64,000 nt of DNA from Falciphora oryzae (Eukaryota > Ascomycota > Sordariomycetes > Magnaporthales > Magnaporthaceae): the NCBI GenBank assembly GCA_000733355.1, contig JNVV01000065.1:4586-68585 (forward strand), given 5' to 3'. The position numbers were made by a program, and so were the translations under genes. Below, piece after piece: positions 23,319-34,778 of the stretch. The notes beneath the pieces are model-generated. The model was not told the DNA's origin. It saw only the letters and a program-made list of their open reading frames with translations, and searched no databases. Each line of letters starts with the position of its first letter. Positions within the stretch are counted from its first letter, which is position 1.

Positions 23319-26100
23319 CTTACCCCGTGACAAAACAATACATCGAAATCGAGGATATGGAAACGCCAAACGATATAAACAACCAGGTGGATACACTAAT
23401 AAATTAACTGACCTAGATCGCTAACGAGCTGGTACCAAAACGAAAAACCACAATAAGTTTTAAGCCAGCACCGTATTGGAATTCGACGTTTACGAAACTA
23501 GCTAAGGAAACGAGGCGGTGCCGACGCGCACATATACGGCTAAAAATACAAAAAAGCTACGAGGAACTAAAAGCAGCCGACAAAACCTTTATTAGGGAAA
23601 AAAGGAAAGCCTCCAACGCATACTAGAGGGAGTTTATTAGGGAAGCGTTAAAAAAACAGGATTTAGAGCCTGTTTTTTGGAATATCGAACGATGGGCGAA
23701 ATTACGGAGCCATAAAAGACGGGACCTAACCAGGTTACCGGACCTAAACCGGCCTGGAGAAGGAAACTAAGGGCTAGCGAACTCCCACGCTGATAAGGCC
23801 ATAGTTCTGGCAGCCAAGTTTTACCCTAACCCGGAAGCGGACCTGACAAACGTCGGGGACACCACGTTCGAAAATTACACTTTTACTAACCCATTCCCAA
23901 TCAATTACCGAATGGACCCCAAAGGAAACGAAATACTAGCGGCCCTAAAAAGAACCCGGAATTGGAAAGCCCCGGGAGCGGATAACCTACCGAACGGACT
24001 ATTAAAAGCGTAGGGGGAACCATGCTGGGAAGCTATATACAAAATAGCTAACGCTAGCTTCGAATTCGAGTATTTCCCGAAGCGCTTCCGAAACGCACTA
24101 ACGGTGGTGCTCCCTAAGCCGGGGAAAAATACGGAAGATAGAAAAACAGCAAGGGGGTAGCGACCGATCGCACTTTTTTCGTTTATATCCAAAGTTATAA
24201 AGGCGATCGTGGGAATACGGATCGCAACCGAGGCGGAAAAAAGAGGATTGTTACCGGAAGGGCAAATAGGCAATAAAAGGAAACGCAGCACCGAGTTCGC
24301 TATTAAACAAGTGATAGATACCGTAATAACGGCGTGGAACCACGGCGCTATAGTTTCGCTATTACAATTCGACCTATTAGGAGCATTCGATAACGTTAAC
24401 CACACTAGACTTTTCAATACCTTACGAAAATAAGGATTCCCGCCAAAAACAGTCAAATGGATTAAAAGCTAGCTAATAAGCAGGACGGCCCGGTTCCGGT
24501 TCGATAAAAACACGTTTACGCCCATATAAATAACAGCAGGAGTACTACAAAGCTTACCACTTTTACCTATACTATTTATTTTATATATCGCGTCGTTTTA
24601 CGACAAATTGGAAGAAATACTAGGGATAACGGTGGTCGGTTTCGCTAACGATACCAACCCTATAGCAGTAGGGGGAACCACGGCGGAAACGGCCCGGCTG
24701 CTGGAACGGGCTTAGGATACGTGCCAGATATGGGCAAAAAGGACAGGAATAACGTTTAACGCGGCCAAAACCGAACTGCTCCATTTTATTAAAACCTTAA
24801 ACCGGACCCGGGTCCGTACCGGAAACACACAGGTGCAACCAACGCTATCGGCGAAATTTTTTAGGAATTTAGCTAAACCATAAGCTAAATTTTAACGCCT
24901 ATACCAAATAAGTAAAGGGCAAACAAAAAAACAGCAGTTTGCAGTAACAAAACTCGCGGCGGTAACGTAAGGAAATAGCTTCGCACGCGCGAAGCAATTA
25001 TACGCGGTCGTGTGCCGCAATGCATTAGTTTATAAAGCGGCAGCTTACCACCTACTAACGGAACCCCGAGGTCGGCCCCGGGGCGCAGCTAAAGAGATGG
25101 CGAAAAAATAAAGAGCATATTTTAAAGTGGTGGTTGGAGTTTACAAAGCAACCTCGTTAGCACACTTCGAAATAAAAACCTACGTACCGCTTTTGGACTT
25201 ATATTTAAACGAAAGGGTTATAAACATTAAAAATAAATAGGAAAAAAACCGGGATAACGTAGCGCATTAACGAAGTGACAGCAAAAGTAGCGGACCGTTT
25301 CCAAAAATTTGGCTATAAAAAACGAAAAAAAAGGCCCCACCCCTAAAACGGACAAACGAAAAAAAAAGTAAACAGTACGATAGGACCGGCCCGAAATAGC
25401 GCCAAAACCGAAACGAACACCCGTCCCTTACGGAAAGGATTAAAAACCTAAACACAAGCACGTAAAGCGCCGGAACCCTAACGTAACAATGGAATGGAAA
25501 TTGAAAATGGCCAATACGACGGCAACAGCGAAAAGAGCAAACCGGTACAAAACCGCGTGCCTAGCGGACAACCCCCTATTTACGGAAAAAATAGTCGAAT
25601 ACTACGAAAAGATGCTAAAAGCACATAGCTCGGTAACAATCCAAATTAAAACGGAAAAACTAGGGCTAAATTCGTTCCTATTTAGCAAAAGCGTACCCGA
25701 CGCGGCAACGCCATTATGCGAATGTAGCAGCGGATAAAAGGAAATAACGTAGCACGTATTAACCTAATGCGCCCGATAAAACAAACAGCGGGAAAGCACC
25801 GTGCTAGCGCAAACAAACAGCCGGAAAGCGTATTTCGAACTATAAAAAACAAGGGGCATACCGTTTAAAAAAATGGCACGCATAATATTTCGCATAAAAA
25901 AACTATTAAATTTTAAAGCGGCTAAAAAGGCAAAAAGGGAACGCATAAAAAGAAAAGAGGAAAAGCAACGCTACCGAGCTAAAAACGAACCGAATTAAAA
26001 AAGACCATAAAAAAGCAAACGAAAGCACTATACCCGAAAAGCGAAAAGGAAAAGAAAACCACGTGTTAAAAGAACTAATGTATTTAGCTTAGGTTGGGTG
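23319..26100 (+). mobile_element. 5'-truncated LINE (Tad/jockey-like) with broken ORF2
   Basis: Plus-strand non-LTR retrotransposon remnant. It begins in the linker between endonuclease and RT. RT follows around 23940-24700, with 'LLQFDLLGAFDNVNHTRL' (motif A) and 'GFANDT' standing for the FADD-type motif C, its second Asp lost. Downstream comes a region matching the C-terminal LINE motif C.C...H....C near 25710-25775 ('PLCEC' and 'HVLT'). Many TAG/TAA codons replace Trp/Gln. It abuts the 3' LTR of element 3, so its 5' half is lost. Confidence 0.8.
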
Positions 26101-26360
26101 CATAGGCCCAACCTACCATGTACTACTCTTATTAGATTATCTACCCTGTACTGTTGTGGGGTTGTGCACAGGAGTAGCGGGCAGGGCTTATAGCGTACCC
26201 GGGGGTGGCTTACAGCATTTATAGCGCTTACTGAAAGCCTAAAGGTGGCCTGTAGCCCCTGTAGGATGCCTAAGCACCCAAGTCAGCCGTTGTGGGTCGC
26301 ACTGACTCGCCTACCCTGCACATCTACCCTACACAGAATTGGTCAGGAGTCAATTTGCAC
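26101..26360. other. Non-coding spacer, possible LINE 3' end
   Basis: 260 bp with no open frame of note. It follows the end of the LINE coding remnant and precedes repeat R copy 2. A short stretch 'atttagcttaggt' resembles part of the retroposon at 62904-63243, which hints at a LINE 3' UTR. The evidence is weak. Confidence 0.35.
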
Positions 26361-26689
26361 AAGTCAGAATTGGAGGCCCAACGCGGAGATGGGTTTGGTG
26401 GTCGTGGGTCGATTTTTTGGAAACCCCATACAAAATAATTTTTCGGAAAATCGCTTGCGGCACCGGAAGCCCCCACGGCGGAGAACCCGCGGGATCGATG
26501 TCGGTGGGTATATGAGGGAAGCGATTGTTGGCGCCCCTCAACTGCAATACAAGCCTGTTCCACCCACTAAGCTTGAGGCCCCGACAGCGCTATTTATAGC
26601 GCCTGTCAGGGCCCAATCCAACTAACCGAGACCCTGCTGGCCACTGTGACTGCGCTGCAAATCCCCGATTTGACCTCCCAATATTAATA
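26361..26689 (+). repeat. 329 bp dispersed repeat R, copy 2 (empty site for MITE1)
   Basis: Uninterrupted copy of the repeat at 9-768. The single TA at 26429-26430 is the unoccupied counterpart of the MITE1 insertion site. The sequence is less mutated than its flanks. Confidence 0.8.
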
Positions 26690-28600
26690 CCACGCAGACA
26701 CCGACGCTACGCAACCGAATCGCTATAAGGGGAAAACCGAGGAAACTATTAAAAGGGGTTAGCAGGAGGACGACGACGGAAGCCATTATCGTTTATATCC
26801 CGCTTTATTTTATTAAAAACGTCCTCCCGGCATTCCGATAGTATTTTATCAAAAACGTCCTCGGTAACGTTTTGCCGAAAGGAAATTTAAAAGATATCGT
26901 GGAGTTAACGGACTAAAAGCGGATAGCAAAAGCGAAAAGACAAACACCCACCCGTATTTTGGCCCGCTTAAAAGCCAGCTTTTCTATCCGAGTGCGATTT
27001 TCCGTACTCCATTTAGTAACGATCCTTTCGGCCTAGCCCGATATGGCCTAGCCTAAAGGCACTATATTACCGGAAAGGGAGCGGACCAAACCCGAACCAC
27101 CAAAGGTAGCCATAGCAGCGAAGGTATTCCCAAAACTAACAAGGAACGAGCGGCTAAACCCGGCGCCGGAAAGAATACCGGACCGCTTAAAGATATCCTT
27201 CGAAATACGGCAATACCCGGCGATCGCATACTCCAAACCGGTATAGCAAGTTTGGAACGAAAAGAAATGTTAGGATAGGACAAATAGCGGCCCGGAACAA
27301 AGGCGGTATATATTTTAACAGTAATATAGACATCCGCAAACGCAGCATCGCGGTCCGCATTAGTTTTAAGCAAAGATTGCATATAGCGATAATGGGCACG
27401 AAAAATAGCAGCAACCTGGTCCTCGGAACTAATGGGAGGCTACCGCGACGGGAACGAAACGTTAGCAACGAAATCGCAAGCGGATACCAAAAAGGAACGA
27501 CCAACCTAAATGCAAACACCACGCAACTAAATGCAGCCCATACAAATAAAGCCCTTAATAGCTAAAATCACCATATCAGCAAAACCGGAAACGAAGCGGA
27601 AAAAAGCAGGACGAGGAGCGCTATACACAGGCCTTATAGTAGCACTAACGCACAGCACCGGCACCGTCGATACCGTTAGCGAAACGTTAAAAACAGCTAA
27701 CGCACATTTTATACGAGGGACTGGGAAATTAAAAAGGCGGAATAGGAAAAATAGCGAAGCGGCAAACATACACTATATCGTCGTAGGAAACGCAATTATC
27801 GGGGACTTTAACCGCCGGCAAATATTCCGATTAATTATACAAGCGGTAAAATTAGGAAAAAAAAAGGAAATTAATTACAAAACCGGAAAAAAAACGGAGT
27901 AAAGCCGCACCTACAGCTTTAATACGAAAGTCTTAAACGCCGTCGCCCGAGCCGCCGTTATTTAAGCCGCTACCGTCGTTTTCGTCCGCAAACGGAAGGC
28001 GATTGCAAAAACAATTGCCACCGCCACTACCACTACTACTATTGCCATTAGCTGCAGCGGCGGGAACGGCGCGGCTACCGCCCGTAGCTCCGCTACCGGG
28101 ACTACTACCGCAACCGCCACCACCACCACCGCGGGGAAATTTGGGAGCTTTATCCTTAAGAGCTATATTGCAAAAGAATAGGAAACGGAAGGAAACGAAG
28201 CGCAAGCGAGCAGGAACCTAAATGCAAGCAAAAAAAAAAAAAGCGCGAACAAAAAGGTAGAACCGGAAATGGTGGTAAAAAAAAGCGAAAGGGAAAAAAA
28301 AGGAAGGAAAAAGGGCCTTTTGTAGCTAAAAAAAGGAAGGCCGGTAAAAACCCGGATCCGGAAGGAAATAAAGGGAAATTACTACTAAAAACCACAACGT
28401 ATAACAACGCAACAACAAAAAAAAGTTACTTAAATAACGCGATCCAAAAAAAAGGAAACAACCAACAAAAAAATCAAATACAAGCCATAAAGGCGGACCT
28501 AAACCGTACGCGGAACAACGGCCCCGGAAACGGGCACTTACCAAAAACTAAATTACTTAAAATCACGAAATAAAACGCTAAACCCGGAAGGCCCGCCCGC
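26690..28600 (-). pseudogene. Unclassified RIP-degraded repeat with minus-strand coding traces
   Basis: No family recognised. On the minus strand, 28205-27933 reads a Gly/Ser-rich low-complexity stretch (GGGGGGCGSSPGSG...), and around 27420-27200 there is a helical piece 'LKTNADRDAAFADVYITV' with stops on both sides. Base composition and the TAA/TAG-rich frames match RIP-mutated DNA. It might be ORF1 of a LINE or part of another element. Confidence 0.35.
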
Positions 28601-28846
28601 GGTTGGGACCCGGAATAGAGCCGGGCCAATTTACGCGAAAAAGCCACATTAGAACGCCACAATACGAATACCAATACAAACATTCCGCTACGAAGGCGAA
28701 ACCCGACACTAAAGCGCTGCCCCGGTTGGGACCCGGAGCGGAGCCGAACCAACTTACGCGGAAAAGCCACACTAAAACGCCATAACACGAGTACCAATAC
28801 AACCGTTTCGCTACGAAAGCGAAACCCGGCACCGAAACGCTGCCCT
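28601..28846. repeat. Two tandem copies of a 123 bp unit
   Basis: Units start at 28601 and 28724 with 'ggttgggacccgga' and match over their full length except for scattered transitions. Only two units are visible. A 123 bp period (41 codons) keeps frame. Confidence 0.8.
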
Positions 28847-29133
28847 GGCGCAACACACCCTTATTCCCTTACGTACTTTCCTTTTGTTCCACTAATTATA
28901 AAAACGCTTCCACGACGGAACCTTTACGAGCAATCGCATAAAAACAAACAAACGGTACCACTGTTCAATATAGCAGAACCGTATACGAAAAGCAGACATG
29001 GTTTTTACTCCCAAGCTCCGGAGCGGGGGCGACACGCACCCGAAGACGAGTTTAAGGGTTTTTACATGTAAATACTACATAATAAAGGCACCGAGGTCTT
29101 ATATAGATATAACGGTAGTATAAATATATATAT
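28847..29133. other. AT-rich spacer without recognisable gene
   Basis: No frame or family recognised. It ends in a short AT-dinucleotide run next to the truncated left arm of MITE2. Confidence 0.4.
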
Positions 29134-29432
29134 ATTTAACTTTACAAAAATTATAATTTGAATTTTCCGCATTTTTACTATTACTCCTTTCAGGTTAGTT
29201 TTCAACACTGTGTAATATACTGTATACATTTTTTAAATTAACTCAAAGGAGTAATAATAAAAATGCGGAAAATTTAAATTATAATCTTTATAAAGTTAAA
29301 TGAGACTGGTTTAATATTAGTAGAATTTAGCACTAAATTGAGCGAGTTATTTAATCGAAAGAAAACGCCGTTTAATATAGGATTTTGACGTGTGCCGCTC
29401 GGTGGTGTGTGCCGCTCGGTGGTGAACCACGT
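29134..29432. mobile_element. MITE2: hairpin element, left end missing
   Basis: The inner arms pair (29134-29193 with about 29235-29305, both containing 'attttccgcat'), as in MITE1. The right end carries a full terminal repeat, read inward as ACGTGGTTCACCACCGAGCG, followed by TA at 29433-29434. The matching left end is absent, so the left arm is truncated near 29134. The terminal 18 bases equal those of the transposon at 61321, not those of transposons A or B. Confidence 0.75.
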
Positions 29433-29693
29433 TAGAAGTTTTTTTTTTTTTTTTTTTTTTTCAAATCGATCGAATAAATTTCCAACGGGAGCGGAAAATC
29501 GAGTAAGCATATCCGGAGCGTCTAATCAATCTTTATAAGAGGTATAAAAAAAAAGAACCATCACCGGAAAGCCCTAACCGTTGTGACTTGTCAAATGCCT
29601 CTTATAAAGTTAATATTAAAAAAGGTTAACTATATGGGAGTTGTTTTTTTTCTTTTTCATTTTTTAGGGAATTCCAACGCGAATCGAAAAAAC
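29433..29693. other. Non-coding junction with T-run
   Basis: Contains a run of about 24 T (29439-29461) right after MITE2, then AT-rich sequence with no gene, ending at the copia-type solo LTR. Confidence 0.4.
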
Positions 29694-29955
29694 TGTTAGA
29701 TATCGCTGTCCGGCGCATGCACCCGGAGGAACCCGGAGGGTCCGGGATCACGGGATCCGCGGGACCCGAAGGAAGGGAGCAGGGAACTGGCCCTTTGATC
29801 TATTTCGTGTATATATACCAGTCTCCGGCTCCCTTTGTTGAAATAGATTCCTTTCTCTCCATGCACAATACGAGACCCTTTTCACAGATATAACGGTCGT
29901 TGTTCATCCCTTTTAGAGATCTCCACGCCTTGTAGGAGAAGCACTCCTACCGACA
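29694..29955 (+). repeat. Solo LTR, Ty1/copia type
   Basis: 262 bp, starts TGTTAGATATC and ends CTCCTACCGACA, with 'gtatatatacc' as TATA-like element and a 3' part that resembles the copia-type LTR at 45435-45658 (shared 'gagatctcc' and 'actcctacc'). Flanks are AAAAC and AGAAC, a 5 bp duplication with one transition. No internal domain is present. It marks the edge of the transposon block. Confidence 0.75.
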
Positions 29956-30103
29956 AGAACAAAAGTATCGCAATGTTGTTTCAAACTAGGTTCACATCAA
30001 AATCCCCGCCCCACAAATACCTCCAGTGACCTCCGATCTACAGCGCCCAGTCACAACGCCCAGGCGCGTCTCTATGCGACCACCTAGGTCTGAGCCACTA
30101 AGA

Positions 30104-31504
30104 CTACACGTAGCATGCCTGACCAGAAACCTCCTCATGCAGCCTCTGGTGGTGAGCCTCCTCGGCGGCGGGGGGCGCAAGCGGCTGCGGCGGCGGCGTC
30201 TTGAGCACGACGTCGGGGAAAGCCTCCTGGACGCGCTCGGGCAGCGACTCGATGTAGCCGCGCCACATGGCCCGGCAGCCGCGGCACAGGTCGACGCCGC
30301 CGAAGCGGTACATGCGGCGCGCGCCGTACGACGCCTGGTAGCCGCACCGGTCGCAGTGCGGCTCGCCCGAGCGGGCGAGGTAGGCGGGCAGCTCCGGGAA
30401 CATGAGCTCCTCGCTGCGCTTCAGCAGGGTGTGGAAGCGTTCGATGCCCGGCACCTCGACGGCGGCGGCGGCGTCCTCGACGCTGGTGTCGCTGCCGCGG
30501 CTGGTGCTGGGCGGGGTGCTGGCGCCGCCGCCACTGTCGCCGCTGCTGCTCCCGTTGCTGCTTCCGCCGCTGGTGGCGATGGTGGGGTTGCCGTTGGTCT
30601 CGGACGCGGTGCCGCCCTGCCCGCCTGCGCCCTGCGCGTCCACGCGGTTCCAGAGCTTCACGTTGCGGCGCGTCTGGGCCACGACGGCGGCGGTCTCAGG
30701 CCGGCCGATGGTCAGGTCCTCCTCGACGAAGCGGTAGCGGCGCATCATCATGTGGATGGGCCCGCCGAAGAAGCGGACAAAGTTCATGAGGGGCAGCCCT
30801 TCGGGCTTGTGGGCGTAGGCGACGTCGAGGGCCCAGAGCAGCTCGCGCGCGACGCGGAAGGCCTGGACGCGGACGCGCTCGGGCACGTAGGCGAAGGTGT
30901 TGTTGGTCTCCCCCTCGCTGCGGTGCTTGTAGAAGGCGACGGCGTCGTAGAGGGTGTCGCCGATCTCGGTCAGCAGCTCGAACTGCTCGTCGGACGGGAG
31001 GAAGTCGGTGATGTCGGAGCAGGCCAGGGCCCCCGCGAGCGAGAAGCGCGCGAGGGCGTCGCAGTCGCGCATGCGGAACCAGGCGCGCGGCGAGGCGGCG
31101 AGGCCGTTGACGTAGCGCCGGAACAGCTCGTGGTCGCGGCGCTTGCTCGTCTTCTCGGCCGTGATGAGCAGGAAGGTCTTGTACTCGCGCGCCATCAGGG
31201 CGTGGCCGGGCGTGCCCTCGAAGAGCGCGTCGAGCACGCCGTTGAGCGAGTAGCCCAGGATGGAGTCGCCAGCCGTCACGTCGACGAGCTCGCCGCGGAA
31301 CTCGGCGATGATGCCGATGATGATGGTGCGCATGAAGGCCACGTAGCGCTTCCAGTTGGTGTACTGGGGGATGACGCAGCGCGTGTACTCCCAGGCGCAG
31401 GCGTAGACCTCCTGCTTCATGGCCTCTGGCAGGACAGTGATGCCGTCCAGGTCATGGGCTATGTCGTTGGGGTAGTACCACGCGTCGTCGAACTTGGGCG
31501 CCAT
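30104..31504 (-). CDS. ABA3-family sesquiterpene synthase (alpha-ionylideneethane synthase-like)
   Basis: 466 residues, single exon. The body (residues about 8-285) matches the fungal ABA3 family known from abscisic acid synthesis in Botrytis cinerea, where ABA3 converts farnesyl diphosphate to alpha-ionylideneethane. Conserved stretches seen are WEYTRCVIPQYTNWKRYVAF, GIIAEFRGELVDVTA, ALFEGTPGHALMAREYKTFL, EIGDTLYDAVAFYKHR and FVRFFGGPIHMMMRRYRFVE. The family lacks classical DDxxD/NSE motifs and a signal peptide, so a soluble enzyme is expected. A Gly/Ser/Thr-rich insert (about residues 292-350) separates the body from a conserved tail with a CxxC...CxxC pair (C384, C387, C407, C410), probably zinc-binding. 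It faces a P450 gene across a 1.3 kb promoter and has another P450 nearby, so an oxidised sesquiterpenoid is the likely pathway product. Exact product is inference. Confidence 0.85.
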   Translation of the reverse strand: MAPKFDDAWYYPNDIAHDLDGITVLPEAMKQEVYACAWEYTRCVIPQYTNWKRYVAFMRTIIIGIIAEFRGELVDVTAGDSILGYSLNGVLDALFEGTPGHALMAREYKTFLLITAEKTSKRRDHELFRRYVNGLAASPRAWFRMRDCDALARFSLAGALACSDITDFLPSDEQFELLTEIGDTLYDAVAFYKHRSEGETNNTFAYVPERVRVQAFRVARELLWALDVAYAHKPEGLPLMNFVRFFGGPIHMMMRRYRFVEEDLTIGRPETAAVVAQTRRNVKLWNRVDAQGAGGQGGTASETNGNPTIATSGGSSNGSSSGDSGGGASTPPSTSRGSDTSVEDAAAAVEVPGIERFHTLLKRSEELMFPELPAYLARSGEPHCDRCGYQASYGARRMYRFGGVDLCRGCRAMWRGYIESLPERVQEAFPDVVLKTPPPQPLAPPAAEEAHHQRLHEEVSGQACYV

Positions 31505-32790
31505 GATGGAGAGTTGGAGAGGCGAACGGGAAGATTAGGGAAGTTGACGGAGTAAGGGGAAGATGAGGCAAGGTCACTGACTGAGTAGTAGGAAGACGAG
31601 GCGAGTTGATTGAGTAAGGGGATGACGAGGCAGGCTGACTGAGTGAAGAGAAACGACACCAAGACGGGTCTTCCAGAGATATCAGAGATATATAGGTAGG
31701 TATTACCCAGGTAGCTGCGTATGGCGTACAAGAATTGGGCAGCGACTGAGCATTTGCCCGAGATTTGTTTACCGTCCAGAGGGGCTGCTCATGAAACCTC
31801 GTCAATATCCCCTCCGTCCTTCCCCTCACCCCCAGGAAGCGTCTTGGTCTGGCTCCTGGTTCGGCGGATGATTCTGGGAGGGGCCCCTGCTAGGACAGGG
31901 TGCGGAATGGTCTCCGCTCAGGACGAGTCTCTGCATGTTCCAACTCCCTTTGCCTCGGCTGTGGACGAAGCCTCTGTATGCATTTCGGGCTCTGCCGCCG
32001 ACGACGAGCTGTTGCCTGCTCGTCGGACCCGGGCTCCCGCTCGGGACGTACAGCTGCATGGACGATGTACGCCAGCGTAAAATGTCTCTTTGAGGTAATA
32101 TCATCAACCTGACCGGCTTCTGCGCCGAGGCCGAAACTATAATGAATTTCCGTGCTGATACTCCACACGCTCACGTGAAGCCCCGTCTTACAGCAGTGCG
32201 GTAACAGCCGGCATTCGCCTCCGGATAAGTCCACCACCCCTATTTTCGCCCACCCCCTCTATACACATTTTCCTCTGGCATATGGGCGTATAGGGTGACC
32301 AGGATCAAGGCAGGCGGAGAATCTGCGGGTGGGAGGGGCTAGATGCTCTCCTCCGACACTTGGCTGTATAGCGTGATCGGGACCAACGCAGGCGGGGGAC
32401 TTGCAAGCAACAGGGGCCCGATAAGAGCTGTCGATTCACGGTGAAAAGTCCGATCGTCACCAAGCTATCAAATATTGCATGGGGCTTCTTTATCTTGAGA
32501 ACAACCTCTAGAGGCTGTTTTTACTTCAATAGAGTTCAGCTTGTGCCCCAAGCTTTGTCCGACCCAGTATACCAAGCGAATATTGACTGACCTGCCAAAC
32601 ATAAGATCGTATTTCAGGGCATCTTCCCCCTCTTGCACACCTAGGTACCTACCTTGGGCATGCCGCCATGCGCAAAGACACCCACTCTACCTTTGGCGAA
32701 TGGACAGCCGTCCTTAGACTGACTTATCTCTACCTCATTGCCACGTCCTCGTCTGTCCAAGTTGTCGACTCCATAGATTTCAAGCTCGCC
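31505..32790. promoter_or_regulatory. Divergent promoter between the ABA3-like gene and P450-A
   Basis: 1286 bp between two divergent starts. Close to the ABA3-like start (31550-31660) is an array of degenerate repeats, each beginning GAGTAAGGGGA/GAGTAGTAGGA, at 31550, 31583, 31612 and 31641. Near 32288-32405 a 78 bp unit is imperfectly duplicated ('gtatagggtga' and 'gtatagcgtga'). I see no gene in between. Shared control of both genes is inference from arrangement. Confidence 0.5.
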
Positions 32791-34778
32791 ATGGAGTCAC
32801 TGCACGACAGCACTACCAGTCTCTCCTCCATGGTCGCCAGCAAAGTGCTGCCGGCGATCCAAGAGGCTCGCCACTCCCTCCATCGGCTCGAGGCGCTCCA
32901 CGTCTCCCCACGGGTCCAGCAGCTGAAGATCGCCATGCCGCAGGTGTCGCCCATGCCGTGGGGCCACGCCGCTGCCGCCTTCGGGTCCGTCCTGGCGGCC
33001 TGGTACCTGGTGACCAGCCTCCGGGCGTGGTACCGGCTCCGCCAGTTCCCCGCGGCCTCGTGGCTGGCCACCTTCTCGTACCTCTGGCTGGCCAAGACGA
33101 CGTACAGCGGGCGCCAGTACTGGGTGCACCGGGAGCTGAACCGCAAGCACAAGCGCAAGGGCCCCCTGGTGCGCATCGGCCCCAACGAGCTCATGACGGA
33201 TGACGCCGAGATCCTGCGGCGCGTCAGCGCGGCCCGCAGCGGCTACGAGCGCGACACGTGGTACATCACGGGCCGCTTCAACCCCTACCACGACAACATG
33301 TTCACCGTGCTGCAGCCGGCCGCGCACACGCGCTTCAAGTCGCGCACCCTGCACGCCTACAGCGGCCGCGAGATGCCCGACTTCGAGGCCGGCATCGACG
33401 GGCAGGTCCGCACGCTGGTCGGGACGCTGCGGCGCAAGTACGCCGCGGGGGCCACCCTGCTCGACCTGGGGCCCATCTCGACGTATTTCACCATGGACGT
33501 CATCACCCGGCTCGGGTTCGGCAAGGAGTTCGGCTACCTTTCGTCCGAGACGGACCTGTACAGCTTCCTGCAGAGCGTCAAGGACCTGTGGCCCCGCATG
33601 TCCACGTCGGCCGACGTCCCCTGGATCCGCAACGTCCTCTTCTCCAGGTTCTTCCTCAAGCTCCTCGGCCCCAAGCCGCAGGATAAGGAGGGGTTCGGGG
33701 CGCTGATGGCGTGAGTTCGACCTCTCTCCTCTCTGCATGACTCCCCTCCACCCCTTTCGGTTAGCAGAGCTGCAGCTGATAAGACGCCTGCAGAGTTGCC
33801 GAGCACCATGTCGGCAAACGCTTCAAAGAAGGCGTCGATTCCAAAAAGGACATGCTTGTGAGCGCCCGGTTAAAAACCACACCCCCCTTCCCCTCCTCCG
33901 ACACCCCCGCATGTCGTGCTCACAGATGCGCCAGGGTTCCTTCATCCACCACGGCCTCACGCAGAAAGAATGCGAGGTCGAGGGCCTCTTCATGGTCGTG
34001 GCGGGCACCGAGAGCACCGCCTCGGCGATCCGCTCCGTGCTCGTGCACACCATGTCGACCCCGGCAGTGTACACGCTCCTCAAGGCCGAGATCGCCTCCG
34101 CCGTCACGAGCGGCAAGGCCTCGAGCCCCGTCATCAAGATCGAGGAGGCGGTGCGCCTCCCCGTGCTGCAGGCCGTCATCTACGAGGGCATCCGCATGCG
34201 CCCGCCCCTGCTGGGCCTACTGCCCAAGGTCGTCCCTCCCCAAGGGGACACGCTGGCGGGGTACGCCGTCCCCGGGGGCACCGCCATCTGCGCCAACCAG
34301 TCGTCGCTGCTGCGCTCAGAGGCCCTCTTCGGCCCGGACACGGATGTTTTTCGACCCTCCCGCTTCCTGGACCTGCCCGAGGGCGAGCGTGCAGCCATGC
34401 AGCGCAACGTGGAGGCCGGGGCGTTCGGGTCGGGCCAGTGGCAGTGCGTGGGCAGGACCATCGCCTTCATGGAGCTGCACAAGGTCGTGTTCGAGGTGAG
34501 TTGAGACCCCGTCCACGTCATCGTATACCACCCTAAACTGCCACCTCTCCCCTCCTTTTCCACTTTTCCGGGCTCTCCCTGCACCCCTGATTTTATTTTG
34601 ACCCCACTGCTCGCCCCTGTCTTTGGACGCACGATCTGGACTGACGCAGGACAACCAGCTATTCCGCCACTTTGACCTCCAGCTCGCTCGCCCTCTCAAG
34701 CCCTGTGATGTTCTCAGCTATGGTGTTTTTCTTGAGTCGAACCTGATGGTCAAGGTGGCGGAGGCGGCCAAAGTCTGA
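32791..34778 (+). CDS. Cytochrome P450 monooxygenase A
   Basis: Four exons, 32791-33710, 33794-33857, 33926-34495 and 34650-34778, joined by GT-AG introns that restore one frame of 560 residues. A membrane anchor lies at about residues 57-76. I-helix AGTESTAS is at about 354-361, ExxR (EGIR) at 415-418, an FRPSRF-type motif near 470, and the haem loop FGSGQWQCVGR has Cys502. The general look is that of fungal pisatin-demethylase-like P450s (WYITGRFNPYHDNMF). Membrane-bound in the ER, it would use NADPH-P450 reductase. An in-frame ATG at 32668 would add 41 residues. I prefer 32791 because the extra piece looks like leader sequence. Divergent from the ABA3-like synthase and 1.8 kb before P450-B, it is a candidate for oxidising the sesquiterpene product. 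Substrate unknown. Confidence 0.9.

Noticed and set aside
28601..28846. CRISPR-like array
   Set aside because: Two long adjoining units without spacers in a eukaryotic transposon block. It is an ordinary tandem duplication.
29439..29461. Poly(T) run as a reversed LINE poly(A) tail
   Set aside because: It directly follows the MITE2 terminal repeat, and no coding or duplication evidence for a LINE is present beside it.
30026..31555. 509-codon plus-strand open frame opposite the ABA3-like gene
   Set aside because: It is the GC-rich shadow of the minus-strand gene. It is Ala/Gly/Val/Arg-rich and without any motif, while the minus frame has clear family conservation.
32797..33738. 313-codon minus-strand open frame opposite P450-A
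   Set aside because: Antisense shadow of the P450 exon. The plus-strand frame carries the anchor and conserved P450 sequence.
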